Positions 63,229 to 64,000 of a stretch of 64,000 nucleotides of DNA are shown here, one piece after another. A program made the translations under genes and the position numbers. The notes under the pieces were generated by a model. It did no database searches. It was not told where the DNA came from and worked only from the letters and a program-made list of their open reading frames with translations. The stretch's first letter is position 1. Each line of letters begins with the position of its first letter. The stretch is from positions 273,170 through 337,169 of the forward strand of contig NZ_VTUC01000038.1 in NCBI RefSeq assembly GCF_008364555.1, read 5' to 3'. The stretch is from Enterobacter vonholyi. GTDB taxonomy: Bacteria; Pseudomonadota; Gammaproteobacteria; Enterobacterales; Enterobacteriaceae.

Positions 63229-63656
63229 ATTTCGGTGAATGAAAAACAATACAAAACATATGTCCTTTTTTGTACAACATTCATATAGTGAAAAAATATA
63301 AAAAAATGTATAATTATTGAATTGTTAATTTTTTGAAAATATAAAATTACAATAGTTAGTTCATTTTTTGATAGCGACGCTGACAATATCCTGACGCTCT
63401 TCAATTAAGCGCACACGCTGGATAAGAAAGGTAAGACCGAGGGTGTCATCCCTGTTAATAAAGCGATAAAAAAGTAACAAGAACATTAGACCTGTTAACT
63501 GAATTGTAACTTAAACGCTTGAGAAATTGGTAACGCTGTTGCGGAGAAGGGAATAGAAAAAATAGTTTAATTATCTAAAAATAATACCCTTTCTAAGCTA
63601 TAAGTTAATTTACCCCATAAACTGGGCTGTTCCCACGCGGTAGACGAATACTGTCC
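63229..63656. other. AT-rich stretch between fimbrial operon and IS remnants
   Basis: No supported gene. A short minus-strand frame of 41 codons (63361-63486) exists, but it has no recognised similarity. No fim-type recombinase or invertible-switch repeats were seen. Confidence 0.5.
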
Positions 63657-63890
63657 TCACGGCGAGGCGCGTTCAAAGTCCTCCGAATTGATACCACCGA
63701 GATAATTGTGGCGCCGGGCCCGGTTGTAGAACACGTCAACGTAATCGAAGATACCCGCCCGAGCCAGTTACCGGGTTTTGGAGATCCTCTTTCTGATGCG
63801 TTCTTTTTTCAGCGAACTGAAGAAAGATTCGGCCATCATATTATCCCAGCAATTGTCACGCTAGCTCATGCTCGGAGCTAGGTTTGAATC
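63657..63890 (-). pseudogene. IS3-family transposase (OrfB) C-terminal remnant
   Basis: Reads NCWDNMMAESFFSSLKKE, then RIRKRISKTR, a stop codon, and LARAGIFDYVDVFYNRARR, ending HNYLGGINSEDFERASP. This is the end of an IS3-group integrase with the catalytic Glu in MAESFF. Two in-frame stops show it is dead. Confidence 0.75.
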
Positions 63891-63923
63891 GCCACGGATA
63901 ATCTAGACACTTCTGAGCTGTTA

Positions 63924-64000
63924 ATAATATAGGTTTTCATATTCAGCCGGTGGCATCTGCTCGCTCGAACCATGCCGACGCTTACTGTTATAAAACATTT
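63924..64000 (-). mobile_element. Second IS3-family transposase, C-terminal end, cut by window edge
   Basis: Minus strand reads FYNSKRRHGSSEQMPPAEYE and ends NLYY, typical of IS3-family OrfB. It differs from the neighbouring remnant, so two different elements are joined here. The rest lies outside the window. Confidence 0.7.

Noticed and set aside
63183..63480. fim-type invertible promoter switch
   Set aside because: No paired inverted repeats of the known type and no recombinase gene in the window.
63361..63486. 41-codon minus-strand frame in the AT-rich end region
   Set aside because: No ribosome binding site or recognised family; could be chance or the end of a decayed gene.

Overview
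The window looks like chromosomal DNA of an enterobacterial species, most likely Enterobacter (cloacae-complex-like) or a close relative. YjiN, RoxA/YcfD, a DUF1127 peptide, chromosomal-type FosA, many LysR/MocR/LacI regulators and REP-type palindromes all fit that family. Most of the window is GC-rich. Three stretches are clearly more AT-rich: the start of the srf locus, the region around 56.3-57.4 kb, and the fimbrial/IS end. These probably mark acquired DNA. No rRNA, tRNA, CRISPR array or complete insertion sequence was seen.

Layout: (1) 1-13.3 kb holds ordinary accessory metabolism and regulation: the edge of an aldehyde dehydrogenase, an AraC regulator, a LysE exporter, YjiN, a MarR-HlyD-DUF2955 efflux operon, ArsR/ACT/monooxygenase genes, an aldehyde dehydrogenase facing a LysR regulator, an AhpD-like protein and two MocR regulators with a DUF1127 peptide. 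(2) 13.4-14.5 kb is roxA. (3) 14.8-33.1 kb is a large srf locus: a membrane-anchored vWA protein with its own terminator, then a tightly packed operon srfA-srfB-srfC, a membrane protein, a secreted vWA protein, an ABC ATPase and permease, a periplasmic FGE-like protein, two lipoproteins, two secreted proteins and a polytopic membrane protein, closed by a terminator. (4) 33.2-34.2 kb has a small SH3-like protein and a solitary ClpP paralogue. (5) 34.5-47.3 kb is a signalling and catabolism island: a FixJ-type regulator, an 1860-residue kinase-like/AAA/GAF/PAS/histidine kinase protein, a receiver protein, two XapX proteins and an isochorismatase, facing an amidohydrolase-DoxX-MFS-hydrolase operon across a promoter region with a four-fold 16-bp repeat. 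(6) 47.3-51.0 kb is a GH5-like hydrolase plus GPH-type sugar transporter with a LacI regulator. (7) 51.0-52.6 kb has fosA and, divergently, a second tryptophanyl-tRNA synthetase behind a Trp-codon leader and attenuator. (8) 52.8-57.4 kb has a helicase-PLD protein resembling the Mokosh type II defence protein, then decayed DNA including an hsdR remnant. (9) 57.4-63.1 kb is a five-gene chaperone-usher fimbrial operon, and the window ends in broken IS3-family transposases.

The best candidate for an under-described system is the srf locus. It joins an actin/Hsp70-fold ATPase (SrfB) and a dynamin-like GTPase (SrfC) to an envelope module whose parts (ABC ATPase, ABC permease, periplasmic FGE-like protein, outer-membrane lipoprotein, periplasmic vWA domain) correspond to the TagT/S/R/Q-PpkA signalling pathway of type VI secretion, although no T6SS genes are present. 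SrfA and the vWA protein share a homologous-looking N-terminal cytoplasmic domain and a similar membrane anchor. The second strong signal is the textbook-like transcription attenuator in front of the extra TrpRS gene.
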